From Hyphomicrobiales bacterium (GTDB taxonomy: Bacteria; Pseudomonadota; Alphaproteobacteria; Rhizobiales; Rhizobiaceae), in the NCBI GenBank assembly GCA_900472785.1, contig UCJH01000028.1, positions 169,031-233,030 of the forward strand: a stretch of DNA of 64,000 nt. Direction: 5' to 3'. The translations under genes were made by a program, and so were the position numbers. Numbering within the stretch: the first letter of the stretch is position 1; each line of letters begins with the position of its first letter. This document shows, in pieces, positions 18,894 through 27,821 of the stretch. The notes under the pieces were generated by a model, which was not told where the DNA came from, searched no databases, and saw only the letters and a program-made list of their open reading frames with translations.

Positions 18894-19439
18894 CATCTCT
18901 GACCTCGGCACCCGGTCTTTTTGTCCTTTAATGTAAAGCCCCCATACCTTGGATTTCGGCATGTATGAGAGGCGGCAAGTTTGGGCTTCACCGGGCGTGG
19001 GGTTGTTGCTGCCTCAGTAACCTGGCGCAAACATGTGAGAACTCCTCCGCTGGCCCTGCGGGACTGAAGCCGCGGAGGTCGATGGCGCCAGACTCTGGCA
19101 GCCGCAGATGCGGAAATCTGTCACCATCTCCGCGCCACGGTGCCATTCGGCCGAAAGCACTTGTTCTCGAGATGGGCCGTATGAACACGTATTCGCAAAC
19201 TTGTACAAGATAGCAGCAAATCGCATGCGCCCATGAAGGACTTACCTATTGCGTTCGAACTCTCTCTCCCGATATCGAAGCCCACATCGAATCAACCGGG
19301 TCGACGGTTCGATTCCGTTCAAGGCGTCTAGGAGTACTCTACCACAACCCGGTTTTCCCAAATGTAAGACGCCGTCATAGAGTCAGTCTTCATCATCGAC
19401 GGTGTCAGCTAGGCCTGCGAGGTTCCTGGACCTCAATAT
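18894..19439. other. Intergenic region without a supported gene
   Basis: These roughly 550 bases between the kinase operon and the convergent lipocalin gene contain only short frames lacking ribosome sites. The one notable feature is the tRNA T-arm-like 30-mer at 19297-19326. Confidence 0.5.
19297..19326 (+). repeat. tRNA T-arm-like 30-mer, copy 2
   Basis: It is 25/30 identical to 2101-2130. GACGG and CCGTT can form a five-pair T stem around the seven-base loop TTCGATT, as in a tRNA. The rest of a tRNA is not present upstream. Confidence 0.35.
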
Positions 19440-19470
19440 GAATTGCCCGCCACATCAGGGCGGGCAATTC
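19440..19470. terminator. Strong stem-loop between convergent units
   Basis: A 12-bp perfect inverted repeat (GAATTGCCCGCC / GGCGGGCAATTC) with a seven-base loop lies 50 bases past the lipocalin-like stop codon. It could end transcription from either side; T tracts are weak. Confidence 0.5.
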
Positions 19471-19520
19471 AGTCGATTAGACGCGGGTGTTCCTGAAGAA
19501 CGTCTGCAGGGCTCGAGCAT

Positions 19521-19958
19521 TCAGAAGCGGTCGTAGTTGACGCGCCAACCTTCCGCAGTATCGACCGGGGAAACCACCAGCTTGTCACCTGTGATCTCGA
19601 ACTTGCGCTCGAGTCTCTGACCGATCAGGTCGCGGACCAGAGAGGACTCCACGGTGATCGCGAATATGTTCTTGGCATCGTCGATCTCAACCGGGCCGTA
19701 ATAGGCCTCGTATGCTTTCGTGGTGTAGGGCGTGTCCGCGGCATTCGCATCGGGATTCATCGCCTGCACCGACAGGGTGCCTGCGTGGGTGAATACAAGC
19801 TGGCCTGAATACGGAATGGCCTGAAGATTGCCCGCAGCGCCGACCTCCAGTGCGGTCATGCGCCAGGCGCCGATGATCGGAGACTTTGCGTCGCTGGCGA
19901 ACGCGGGGGAGGTGAACACCAGCGTCATTGCTGCAGCCAAGATCTTGAAACGGTTCAT
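19521..19958 (-). CDS. Lipocalin-like exported protein
   Basis: This 145-residue protein has a cleavable signal peptide (MNRFKILAAAMTLVFTSPAFA, cut after the ASA-type site) followed by a lipocalin-like beta barrel beginning IIGAWRMTALEV, the G-x-W signature of Lipocalin_5 proteins. It should act in the periplasm. It is the distal member of the minus-strand group MFS (21245), SDR (20469), cyclophilin-like (19999). The ligand is unknown. Confidence 0.8.
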   Translation of the reverse strand: MNRFKILAAAMTLVFTSPAFASDAKSPIIGAWRMTALEVGAAGNLQAIPYSGQLVFTHAGTLSVQAMNPDANAADTPYTTKAYEAYYGPVEIDDAKNIFAITVESSLVRDLIGQRLERKFEITGDKLVVSPVDTAEGWRVNYDRF

Positions 19959-19998
19959 CGAAATGTCCTTTGTTGGGTGGCCGAGGGTAAAGGGTCTG

Positions 19999-20458
19999 TC
20001 AGATCCGTTCGATACGAACGGGATACTCGCCGCGTACCAGCAGCGCGTCGAACTGTTGTCAAACCGGCCGAGACGGATCAGCCCGTCCCAGCGATAGTCC
20101 GCATAAAAAAGAGCAAGGTTGCCCCAGGGCTTGAAGTAGCAGAGGTCCCCGGGCCTCTCGTTGGAGAAGGGACCGCTCGCTTCCTCGTAAGTTTGCGAGG
20201 CAGGCGAACGATCTTCTCGTTGCCTCCGAAGTCCTCGATCCTCAGATCGAGCGGAAGCATCGACGCAAGGTCGCGCGCCGAGGGGTTGTCGTAGAGCGTC
20301 GCTGTCAGCACCAAGCCATTGAACGTCAACCTGATGCGTGCGTCGCTCGGCTCCCGGTTGTTTGGGTCGCGTCCTTGCTGTGCAATGGCGACACGTGGTA
20401 TTGCCGCAGCAGCCAGCGCGGTGCCCAGAACTTGTCGTCGGCTGATCGGACGAGACAT
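19999..20458 (-). pseudogene. Cyclophilin-like protein gene with two frameshifts
   Basis: The frame starts at the ATG at 20458 with an exported N terminus carrying a twin-arginine-like motif (SRRQVLGTALAAAAIPRVAIA), then the cyclophilin-like fold (IRLTFNGLVLTATLYDNPSA, PLDLRIEDFGGNEKIVRLPR). At about 20192 the reading changes frame and continues as ASGPFSNERPGDLCYFKPWG and NLALFYADYRWDGLIRLGRF. At about 20051 it changes again to FDALLVRGEYPVRIERI and stops at 19999. Each break is repaired by adding one base to a short run (AAA, TT). All conserved parts are present, so sequencing error is as likely as inactivation. Confidence 0.8.
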
Positions 20459-20468
20459 GGCGGTTACG

Positions 20469-21215
20469 TCAGACCGGCTGCGCTGTGGGCCGGAAGAGGA
20501 TTTCGTTGATATCGACGTCATCAGGCTCGCTGATGGCGAATGCGACGCTCCGGGCGAATGTACCTGGTCCGATGGCGATCTTGCTGACGAAATCTCTGTT
20601 GCCCGTCTGGATATCCTTTTCGCTGATATGATCGAGGAGTTCGGTACTGACCGCGCCGGGTGAGATGATCGTCGTCCGGATGTTGTAGGGCTTCACCTCC
20701 TTGCGCAGGCCCTCGGACAGGGCGCGGACGGCATGTTTTGTGGCGCAATAGACCGTCGCACCCGGATCGACGACATGGCCGTAAACAGAGGAGACATTGA
20801 TGATGTGTCCTGACTTCCGGGCCTTCATGTGAGGGAGGGCCGCAGCAATACCATAGAGCACGCCCTTGACGTTGACGTCGATCATGCGGTCCCATTCGTC
20901 GATTTTCAAACGCTCAAGCGGCGCAAGCGGCATGATGCCGGCGTTGTTGAGCAGGACGTCAATCCGTCCGAACCGTTCGACAGCGGTATCGACGAGTGTC
21001 TTAACCTGATCCCGGTCGGTCACGTCGGTCTCTACCGCGACGACCTCGGAGCCCGTCGCAATAAGCTCTGCAGCCAAAGCCTTGATACGGTCGACCCGCC
21101 GCGCTCCGATAACCACGGTCGCGCCGCGCTCGGCGAGATGGCGTGCGGTTGCCTCGCCGAGGCCGCTGCTGGCCCCGGTGATGACGACGACCTTGTCTTC
21201 GATTCCATGTGACAT
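20469..21215 (-). CDS. Short-chain dehydrogenase/reductase
   Basis: This 248-residue classical SDR has [23 protein letters not shown], catalytic Ser in NVSSVYGH and YCATKHA (Tyr and Lys). The start at 21215 is preceded by GGAG with suitable spacing; the longer open frame has none. It lies 29 bp behind the MFS gene and 10 bp ahead of the frameshifted cyclophilin-like gene, in one minus-strand unit under the divergent LysR gene at 22524. The substrate is unknown. Confidence 0.9.
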   Translation of the reverse strand: MSHGIEDKVVVITGASSGLGEATARHLAERGATVVIGARRVDRIKALAAELIATGSEVVAVETDVTDRDQVKTLVDTAVERFGRIDVLLNNAGIMPLAPLERLKIDEWDRMIDVNVKGVLYGIAAALPHMKARKSGHIINVSSVYGHVVDPGATVYCATKHAVRALSEGLRKEVKPYNIRTTIISPGAVSTELLDHISEKDIQTGNRDFVSKIAIGPGTFARSVAFAISEPDDVDINEILFRPTAQPV

Positions 21216-21244
21216 AACGGTCTCCAGTCTTTGAGTGTGAGAAG

Positions 21245-22429
21245 TCAGTTTCGAGGCCGGGCGAGGGCTGCCAGGACCGCCGACCCGACGAGCAGGCTTG
21301 CTGAGAGGACAAAGGCGCTCCACCATCCGACGATATCAAACAGCACGCCGCCTGCGGACGCGCCGCCAGCTGTAGCGAGCTGGATCAGGGCGACCTGCAG
21401 GCCGCCGCCGGCTTCGAGATCGTCCGGGATGATACGTGCCATCCAGGTATTCCACGCGACGGGCACCGGTGTCGACACGATACCCCAGAGAACAAGCAGG
21501 GTTGCCGTCAGCCACTGGAATGGTCCGGCAGCGATCAGGAGGAGGGCGATGACGGCAAGGACAACGGGCATGCCGACAAGAGCGACACCGAGATGCCGAC
21601 GGAGCACAAACCCGATGGCGGACAATCCAGTCAGTCCGCCCGCACCCAGGCCGAGCAGTACCATGGACAGTGTGTTGATATCGAGCCGGGTCACATGCTC
21701 GAGGAACGGCCTCAGGTAGATCGAGAGCGAATTCATGCCGATGAACGTCAGCGCAGTCGCCGCCATGCCGATCGCAAAGGAGCGGTTGCGGAGCAATCCG
21801 AACATTGTCCCAACGGATGCAGCTTTGGCAGATGGCATGTTCGGCAGGACAGCCTTTTGCCATACCAGCGCCGTGAGGCCGATAGGGACCGTGACGAGAA
21901 ACGTGTTGCGCCAACCAATGAGGCTGCCGAGAAAACTGCCCAACGGTGCGGCGGCAACAATTGCCATTGCCGTTCCGGCCTGAAGCAGCGCAATCGCCCT
22001 GGGAAGATCGGGCCCGGATGCGAGACGCGCAAGAATGGCGGTCGACAGTGACCAGAAGCCGCCGATCGCCATCCCCACCATGGCTCTCCCTGCCAGGAAG
22101 GTGAGGTAGCTTGGGGCAAGGGCGACCGTGAGGCTGGAGAGCGTCAGGATGGACGTGTAGAAAAGGACGACCGTTTTCCGGTCCAGTTGGCCCAAAACCA
22201 TGTTTCCGAACAGGCTGGTCACCACTGCAAAGAAGCCCGAGACCGCGATTGCCAGTCCTGCCTGACCTTCCGTGATCGACAAGTCCTGCGCAATCGGCGT
22301 CAGAAGGCTGACAGGCATGAATTCCAGGCCCACCAGAAGGAATGTCAGGAGCGACAGGCAGGTGACGGCGCTCCAGGGCGTCCTCTGGTGCAGGCCCTCA
22401 AATCCATCTTCTACGGTCAGTTCAGTCAT
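21245..22429 (-). CDS. MFS efflux transporter (DHA1, NepI-like)
   Basis: This 394-residue inner-membrane protein has about 12 hydrophobic segments. The N-terminal half carries [20 protein letters not shown] and the loop motif [13 protein letters not shown], typical of the DHA1 drug/nucleoside efflux group. It is divergent from the LysR gene at 22524 (94 bp apart) and leads the unit MFS-SDR-cyclophilin-like-lipocalin. It closely resembles in position and family the transporter at 26491. The exported compound is unknown. Confidence 0.9.
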   Translation of the reverse strand: MTELTVEDGFEGLHQRTPWSAVTCLSLLTFLLVGLEFMPVSLLTPIAQDLSITEGQAGLAIAVSGFFAVVTSLFGNMVLGQLDRKTVVLFYTSILTLSSLTVALAPSYLTFLAGRAMVGMAIGGFWSLSTAILARLASGPDLPRAIALLQAGTAMAIVAAAPLGSFLGSLIGWRNTFLVTVPIGLTALVWQKAVLPNMPSAKAASVGTMFGLLRNRSFAIGMAATALTFIGMNSLSIYLRPFLEHVTRLDINTLSMVLLGLGAGGLTGLSAIGFVLRRHLGVALVGMPVVLAVIALLLIAAGPFQWLTATLLVLWGIVSTPVPVAWNTWMARIIPDDLEAGGGLQVALIQLATAGGASAGGVLFDIVGWWSAFVLSASLLVGSAVLAALARPRN

Positions 22430-22523
22430 ATCGTACTCGCTCTTGTTGCGAGACTAGGTAACGGTGTTGAAGTCGTGTCACTAGACGGCATAAACTGCAT
22501 GTCGTGATGAGAGAGATTCAACA

Positions 22524-23432
22524 ATGCGTCGAGATGAATTTACCGAAATGCGGGCCTTTCTTGAGGTGGCGAGAGAACGCAGCTTTACGCGCGCGGCAGT
22601 CAAGCTTGGGGTGACGCGATCTGCGCTTAGTCACACCATCCGAGCGCTGGAGGAGAGGCTCGGTGTGCGTTTACTGGCGCGCACGACCCGCGATGTCGCG
22701 CCGACTGCCATGGGGCAGAGGCTGGTGCAGAGTATCGAGCATCATTTCGAGGGGATCAGTGCCGAAATCACAGCGCTGAAGGCGCTCAGCGACAAGCCCT
22801 CCGGCCATATCCGGATAGTTTGTCCGGACGACGCGATCCAACTGGTGTTTCGGGATCGGCTGAAGCCGTTCCTGCGCGAGTACGTGGACATTCAGGTCGA
22901 ACTCATCGTCGACAACGGTTTCACGAATATTGTCGAACGCCAGTTCGATGCCGGGGTACGGCTGGGCGAGGCGATCGCGCGAGACATGGTCGCTGTTCGT
23001 GTTGGTCCTGATGTCAGCTATTCCGTCGTCGGGTCGCCTGAATATTTCGAGCGATATCCGGCTCCGGAAAACCCGCAGGGTCTCACAGAGCATAATTGTG
23101 TCAATCTGCGTCTTCCCACGTCGGGTGGCCTCTACGCCTGGGAATTCCACGAGGATGGGCGGGAGTTCAGCGTGCGCGTCGATGGCCAGCTAGTTTACAG
23201 TAACATCGGCTCAGCGATCGACGCGTCTCTCGACGGAATGGGTCTTGCCTACGCGCCGACCGATCTCGTTCGCCGATATGTCGACGATGGTTATCTACTG
23301 GAAGTCATCAAGGCTTGGTGTCCGACCTTCCAAGGCTATCATCTCTACTATCCCAACAGGCGCAATCACTCCCCCGCATTCTCAGCATTCGTCGATGCGT
23401 TCAGGTTTCGTCCACGAAGTGACCAAACGTGA
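22524..23432 (+). CDS. LysR-family transcriptional regulator
   Basis: This 302-residue regulator has an N-terminal winged helix (FLEVARERSFTRAAVKLGVT, RSALSHTIRALEERLGVRLL) and an effector-binding domain ending YHLYYPNRRNHSPAFSAFVD. It is divergent from the MFS-SDR-cyclophilin-lipocalin unit and is its probable regulator. It belongs to the same subfamily as the LysR proteins at 2140 and 27822. Confidence 0.93.
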   Translation: MRRDEFTEMRAFLEVARERSFTRAAVKLGVTRSALSHTIRALEERLGVRLLARTTRDVAPTAMGQRLVQSIEHHFEGISAEITALKALSDKPSGHIRIVCPDDAIQLVFRDRLKPFLREYVDIQVELIVDNGFTNIVERQFDAGVRLGEAIARDMVAVRVGPDVSYSVVGSPEYFERYPAPENPQGLTEHNCVNLRLPTSGGLYAWEFHEDGREFSVRVDGQLVYSNIGSAIDASLDGMGLAYAPTDLVRRYVDDGYLLEVIKAWCPTFQGYHLYYPNRRNHSPAFSAFVDAFRFRPRSDQT

Positions 23433-23571
23433 GAACTTTCGCCCTTGGCAAAAAGACCTGGGTCACCCCTGCAACTTGGACCACTTGTGCGGAGTATCCT
23501 GGAAATGGCGTGTCGACGGTTCGTATCTGTTCAAGACCAATGGAGTGCGTTGAGATGCCCATCAGGTCGGC

Positions 23572-23991
23572 TCATTGAGCCTTTTCGATCTTGACGGTGA
23601 TCTTACCGGGTCGGTCAAACACCGAAACTTCGCCTTGGACCTGCCCCAGTATCACGATGCCGGGCTGCGGCACGCGCCCGTCGCGGTAGTAGATCACGAA
23701 ATCGCCAGAGCTCCACAAACCAAGAGTACCCGCAGAAAATTCGCGCTGACGGGGAGCGGCCGGCAAGGCGGCAGGCAGGTCCCCGGTCTTCTCCTGACGA
23801 AGATGATCATCCATTTCGATCGTCAACGGCAGCATCGCAACGAGCGCGCGAGTGGCGTCGTTATCCGCAAGTTCCGCGGAAACATTGCCCCACTCCGATG
23901 AAATCAGAATACGGTCCTGCGCCAAGGCGGGTCCTCCAGGGTTGAGCGTGAAAGCTGCGGCAATAAAACCTGCGCTAAAAATCTGTTTCAT
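23572..23991 (-). CDS. Exported cyclophilin-like fold protein
   Basis: This 139-residue protein has a signal peptide (MKQIFSAGFIAAAFTLNPGG, cut near ALA) and a cyclophilin-like beta-barrel domain (AELADNDATRALVAMLPLTI, GTLGLWSSGDFVIYYRDGRV). Its start overlaps the stop of the DUF4405 gene by four bases (ATGA), so translation is coupled. It is the intact counterpart of the frameshifted gene at 19999. Whether it has prolyl isomerase activity is unknown; most small members of this family lack the catalytic residues. Confidence 0.82.
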   Translation of the reverse strand: MKQIFSAGFIAAAFTLNPGGPALAQDRILISSEWGNVSAELADNDATRALVAMLPLTIEMDDHLRQEKTGDLPAALPAAPRQREFSAGTLGLWSSGDFVIYYRDGRVPQPGIVILGQVQGEVSVFDRPGKITVKIEKAQ

Positions 23992-24707
23992 GTTTGACCC
24001 TCAATTTTATGAATACGCATCTTGTCGACCTGTCTCAGACAGATCATGGCGTAGTGGGAAATCACGGCCACCCCTGCCATCACTACTGTCCAATGCGCGA
24101 AGAACGGCGAGACTGCGGAGGTGAAATCCCAGAACTCCAGGCTGTAGCCGAACATCAGCTTAGTCGACACGCCGAGCACCGTAAAACTCCAGGCGCCAAG
24201 GCCCAGAAGCAACAGGGCAGCTAGCCGCATCACGCCGGACCTGGTGCGTGACGGTGATAGCCTAAAAACGGCCCCGGCCACTGTCATGACGCGGGTCCAA
24301 TGTGTTCCAGCATGAACGGCAACAATGATGGCAACCCAATATGCCGAAAACCAGTGAAGTTCGATGATTGTTACGTCATTGCTGAACTGGGCGAAGCTCA
24401 GAACAGAGCGTGAGATCAACACGCTGGTCACGATCAGCACCGTCATGGTTATCCCAAGCCAGACATGTGTAACCAGGATCAACCACCGGCGCGCGTTGTA
24501 ACGGCCATTTCTGAGCTTCAGGAACCAGCGCCGGTTCATGGTGAGGTGCCAGCCGAGCAGCCCGAACATGGCCGTGCCGAAGAGTTCATGCGGACCATTG
24601 TCGAGCCACCAATAGGCGAGAGCCAATATGAGCAGGGCTGCCATGACGGACGGAAGAAGCAGACGATCTCTAGCTACGCGAAGCATCGGATATCCCGCCT
24701 CCGTCAC
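23988..24707 (-). CDS. DUF4405 cytochrome b-type membrane protein
   Basis: This 239-residue protein has about five to six membrane helices with histidines spaced as in b-type cytochromes (GWHLTMNRRWF, THVWLGITM, LHWFSAYW, VAVHAGTHW, FFAHWTVVM). That suggests a membrane diheme electron carrier. Its start overlaps the stop of the cytochrome P460-like gene by four bases and its stop overlaps the cyclophilin-like gene. The arrangement with an exported c-type heme protein suggests that electrons pass between the two; this is inference. Confidence 0.82.
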   Translation of the reverse strand: MTEAGYPMLRVARDRLLLPSVMAALLILALAYWWLDNGPHELFGTAMFGLLGWHLTMNRRWFLKLRNGRYNARRWLILVTHVWLGITMTVLIVTSVLISRSVLSFAQFSNDVTIIELHWFSAYWVAIIVAVHAGTHWTRVMTVAGAVFRLSPSRTRSGVMRLAALLLLGLGAWSFTVLGVSTKLMFGYSLEFWDFTSAVSPFFAHWTVVMAGVAVISHYAMICLRQVDKMRIHKIEGQT

Positions 24708-25177
24708 AGCGGATCATCGTTAGACATCGCACCGCTCATGGTGAACATAAACTGCTCGGACTGTTGCGACCGGTGGCAGGAGTAGCAACGGGCGACATTC
24801 TCGTCCGCCTTGACGGTGCGATCCGGCCAGAACCACTGGTATTCCCATTGATCCGCGCCAGAGCCAATCTTTTGTGCCACGAGGTAACGTGTCAGAACAT
24901 CGCTCTGATAATCGACGAGAACCATATGGGTGCCGGTTGGAACAGGTTGCCCGGCTTTGAGTGCTGAAAGAGCAGCCGGGTTTGTCAGCATATGCTCGCG
25001 GGTGATCCCTCGACGAACGGTGGTGTAATGCTCGAGCTGTTCCAGTGGAGGAAACGTTACCGAGTTGGAGGCTGCGAATGCCGGGGTCGATGACAGCTCG
25101 GTGTCAGCAAAGAAATAGCCCGTGAGGGCAATGGAGAGCGGAACAACCAGCAAGGCAGACCGGCGAAACAGTTTCAT
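24704..25177 (-). CDS. Cytochrome P460-like c-type heme protein
   Basis: This 157-residue exported protein starts at 25177 (AAGGA upstream) with a signal or anchor helix (SALLVVPLSIALTGYFF). The body carries the P460 fold (GTHMVLVDYQSDVLTRYLVA, YQWFWPDRTVKADENVARCY) and one heme c site, CYSCH, near the C terminus. Such proteins act in the periplasm; true P460 enzymes oxidise hydroxylamine, but this activity cannot be claimed here. It follows the hydrolase gene after 138 bp and is coupled to the DUF4405 gene. Confidence 0.85.
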   Translation of the reverse strand: MKLFRRSALLVVPLSIALTGYFFADTELSSTPAFAASNSVTFPPLEQLEHYTTVRRGITREHMLTNPAALSALKAGQPVPTGTHMVLVDYQSDVLTRYLVAQKIGSGADQWEYQWFWPDRTVKADENVARCYSCHRSQQSEQFMFTMSGAMSNDDPL

Positions 25178-25315
25178 ATCTTTTCCTTCGTGTCGTGTCG
25201 TCGAAGCAGACAAACGCCGCACGTGCTGTGGCTCACAGTCGCTGGATCTGGAATGTTGCCCACGCAAACGGCAAAGCCCGCGTGGGCGACGAGCAAAACT
25301 TCATCCGGATCGTTG

Positions 25316-26428
25316 CTATGCGAGGTGCTGATCGAAAAAGCCCTTCAGCTTGTCGAAGGGGATGAGATCGACGCGGTCATAAAGATCAACGTGACCAGCC
25401 CCCTTGACCCATACGAGTTCCTTCGGCTCGGACGCGCGGTTATAGGCGTCCTGGCTGAATTCCTTCGAGTGGGCCTGGTCGCCAGAGATGAATAGCATTG
25501 GCCGCGGCGAGATCGTCTCGATATCGTTGAAGGGATAGAAGTTCATGAACTTGACGCTGCTGCTCAGCATCGGCTTCGTCGTCGTTTCTCGGGTCACACC
25601 AGCAGGTGTGAACTCGCCCCGCGGCGTGCGGTAGAAGTCGTAGAATTCGCGCTGGATTGGATCTGTCTCGGCCGTCAGTTCGAGCGTGGTGCCGCCGATG
25701 TACTGGATATTTGCGCCGTCGGCCTCGGCCCAACGCTGTTCGGCCGCGGTCGCGATGAACTGCTTGCGCTGCTCGACCGTCTGCGACTTGTTGAGCGCAT
25801 CGCGGAAGGCTGCACCCATGTCATACATGCTGACCGTGGCAACGGCTTTGATGCGCGGATCGATCTTGGCGGCGCTGATGACGAAGCTGCCGCTACCGCA
25901 GACACCGATCGCGCCGATATTCTGTCGATCCACGAAGTCGCTCGATCCGAGGAAGTCGACGCCGGCGCTAAACGCTTCGGCATAGGCTTCCGGTGAAACC
26001 AGATTACGCGACTGGCCTTCACTCTCACCCCAGAAGGGCAGGTCGATCGACATGGCGACAAAACCTTGCTCGGCCATCTTTGTGGCGTAGAAGTTTGCGC
26101 TCTGTTCCTTGACCGCTCCCATCGGGTGACCGACGATGATAGCAGGGCTTTTGGCGGCCCGGTCGAGGCCTTTGGGGAGGTAGAGGTTGCCGACGACAGA
26201 CGTCTGGTACTGGGTTTTGAACGTGACCTTGTGCAGAGTCACCTTGTCACTGGTGTAAAAATTGGATGCGCCGTTGGACATGTCTTGCGCTCTTGCTTCC
26301 ATGATATCGAACATTGACATCGCGCCAAGCGCGGCTACGCCTGCGCCAGTCATCTTGAGAAGGTTGCGGCGATCGATACCGGTGCTACTGGCGTTTGTGT
26401 CGTCGTATTGGATGGTGTTGTTCGTCAT
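25316..26428 (-). CDS. Alpha/beta hydrolase with Tat-type signal
   Basis: This 370-residue protein starts at 26428, where AGGAG precedes the ATG. The N terminus has a twin-arginine motif (DRRNLLKMTGAGVAALGAMS) cut near ARA, so it is probably exported folded. The hydrolase core shows GHPMGAVKEQ, the nucleophile elbow region IGVCGSGSFVISAA (Cys or Ser as nucleophile), PRPMLFISGDQ and the C-terminal catalytic His in GAGHVDLYD. It lies 62 bp behind the MFS gene in the same unit. The substrate is unknown. Confidence 0.87.
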   Translation of the reverse strand: MTNNTIQYDDTNASSTGIDRRNLLKMTGAGVAALGAMSMFDIMEARAQDMSNGASNFYTSDKVTLHKVTFKTQYQTSVVGNLYLPKGLDRAAKSPAIIVGHPMGAVKEQSANFYATKMAEQGFVAMSIDLPFWGESEGQSRNLVSPEAYAEAFSAGVDFLGSSDFVDRQNIGAIGVCGSGSFVISAAKIDPRIKAVATVSMYDMGAAFRDALNKSQTVEQRKQFIATAAEQRWAEADGANIQYIGGTTLELTAETDPIQREFYDFYRTPRGEFTPAGVTRETTTKPMLSSSVKFMNFYPFNDIETISPRPMLFISGDQAHSKEFSQDAYNRASEPKELVWVKGAGHVDLYDRVDLIPFDKLKGFFDQHLA

Positions 26429-26490
26429 TTGCTTATCTCCTGAGGTAGTGCTTCGATGGAAGAGGGTTCGAATGGAGTGACCGCGGGTGT

Positions 26491-27723
26491 TCACCGGCGT
26501 GTTGACCGCCAGGCCGCGACGGCCAGCAGGGATGACCCGGCAAGCAGGACTGCGGCGAACAGGAAGGTGGACCACCAGCCAGTTGCGTCGAACAGCACGC
26601 CGCCTGTTGAAGCACCCAAGGTGATGGCAAGCTGGATGGTTGCGACCTGCAATCCGCCGCCGGCCTCCGCGTCGTCAGGCATGGTGCGGCTAAGCCACGT
26701 GCCCCACCCGACCGGGGCGGCCGTGCCGAACAGACCCCAGCCGATCAGAAGGGCGGCAGTGGAGGTAGTGGATGATCCGACGGCAATCAGGCTCAAGGCG
26801 ATTAGGGCCATGATCAGCGGGATTGCCACGAGAATAGGAAACAGCCGGTTCTCAAGCAGATGGCTGACGAGATACGTCCCGACGACACCCGCAAGCCCCA
26901 TCAACAGCAGCAAAAGGGATAGGGTCGATATCGACACTTCCGTTACCATCTCCAGGAATGGCCGCAGATAGGTGAACAGCGCGAACTGGCCCATGAACAG
27001 CAGCATGATCGAGGCCATGCCGATCGCGACCTGCGGGCGCCGAAGTAAACGAAAGACGTTGGATGATCCCTCGTTACGCGGCGGTGGCAAAGACGGCAGG
27101 CTGATCCACTGCCAAACGAGCGCTAGAAGGGCGAGCGGAACGACGGCGAAGAAGGCACCTCGCCAGCCGATATAGCTACCAAGCAGACTTCCAAGCGGCG
27201 CGGAGATCGTCGCGGCAATGGCATTGCCCGCATTCAGCATGGCCAGTCCCTTGGGCACAGACTCCTCTGGAACCAGCCGCATGACGATCGAGGTCGACAT
27301 CGACCAGAAGCCACCGATAGCGACCCCCAGCATGGCGCGGCCGATTATCAGCACGAGATAGTTCGGGGCAAAAGTGACGATTGTTCCGGAGATCACCAGG
27401 ATCAGCGAGAAGGACGCAAGAACCAATCGCCGGTCCAGCCGTCGCGTCAGACCGGCCACACACAGACTGGTCAGGACGGCGAAAATACCGGAGATCGAGA
27501 TCGCTTGTCCTGCCCGTCCTTCGGTCACGCCGAGTTCGGTGGCGATCGGCGACAGGAGACTGACCGGCATGAATTCCGATGCGATCAGCACGGCGACGCA
27601 TAGAGCCATCGAGATGACCGCGCCCCAGGCAGCAACGGGCACAGCCGAGTTGGCAGACGCCACCCCGTTCGGTTCGGCTTCGTCATCGAGAAATTCGGAT
27701 CGTGTGAAAGCTTGTTGTGTCAT
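26491..27723 (-). CDS. MFS efflux transporter (DHA1, NepI-like)
   Basis: This 410-residue transporter has about 12 membrane segments and the same signatures as the protein at 21245 ([33 protein letters not shown]). It leads the unit MFS-hydrolase-P460-DUF4405-cyclophilin-like and is divergent from the LysR gene at 27822 (98 bp apart). The paired arrangement with the 19.5-22.4 kb unit suggests an ancient duplication. The substrate is unknown. Confidence 0.9.
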   Translation of the reverse strand: MTQQAFTRSEFLDDEAEPNGVASANSAVPVAAWGAVISMALCVAVLIASEFMPVSLLSPIATELGVTEGRAGQAISISGIFAVLTSLCVAGLTRRLDRRLVLASFSLILVISGTIVTFAPNYLVLIIGRAMLGVAIGGFWSMSTSIVMRLVPEESVPKGLAMLNAGNAIAATISAPLGSLLGSYIGWRGAFFAVVPLALLALVWQWISLPSLPPPRNEGSSNVFRLLRRPQVAIGMASIMLLFMGQFALFTYLRPFLEMVTEVSISTLSLLLLLMGLAGVVGTYLVSHLLENRLFPILVAIPLIMALIALSLIAVGSSTTSTAALLIGWGLFGTAAPVGWGTWLSRTMPDDAEAGGGLQVATIQLAITLGASTGGVLFDATGWWSTFLFAAVLLAGSSLLAVAAWRSTRR

Positions 27724-27821
27724 GACGGCAATATATGCCGGGTGCAGTTCGATGATTAGTCATTGCAATTCGCTTGGACTTATCGGCCTATGACATGAAT
27801 GGGCGATACCTGGAGGTGGCG

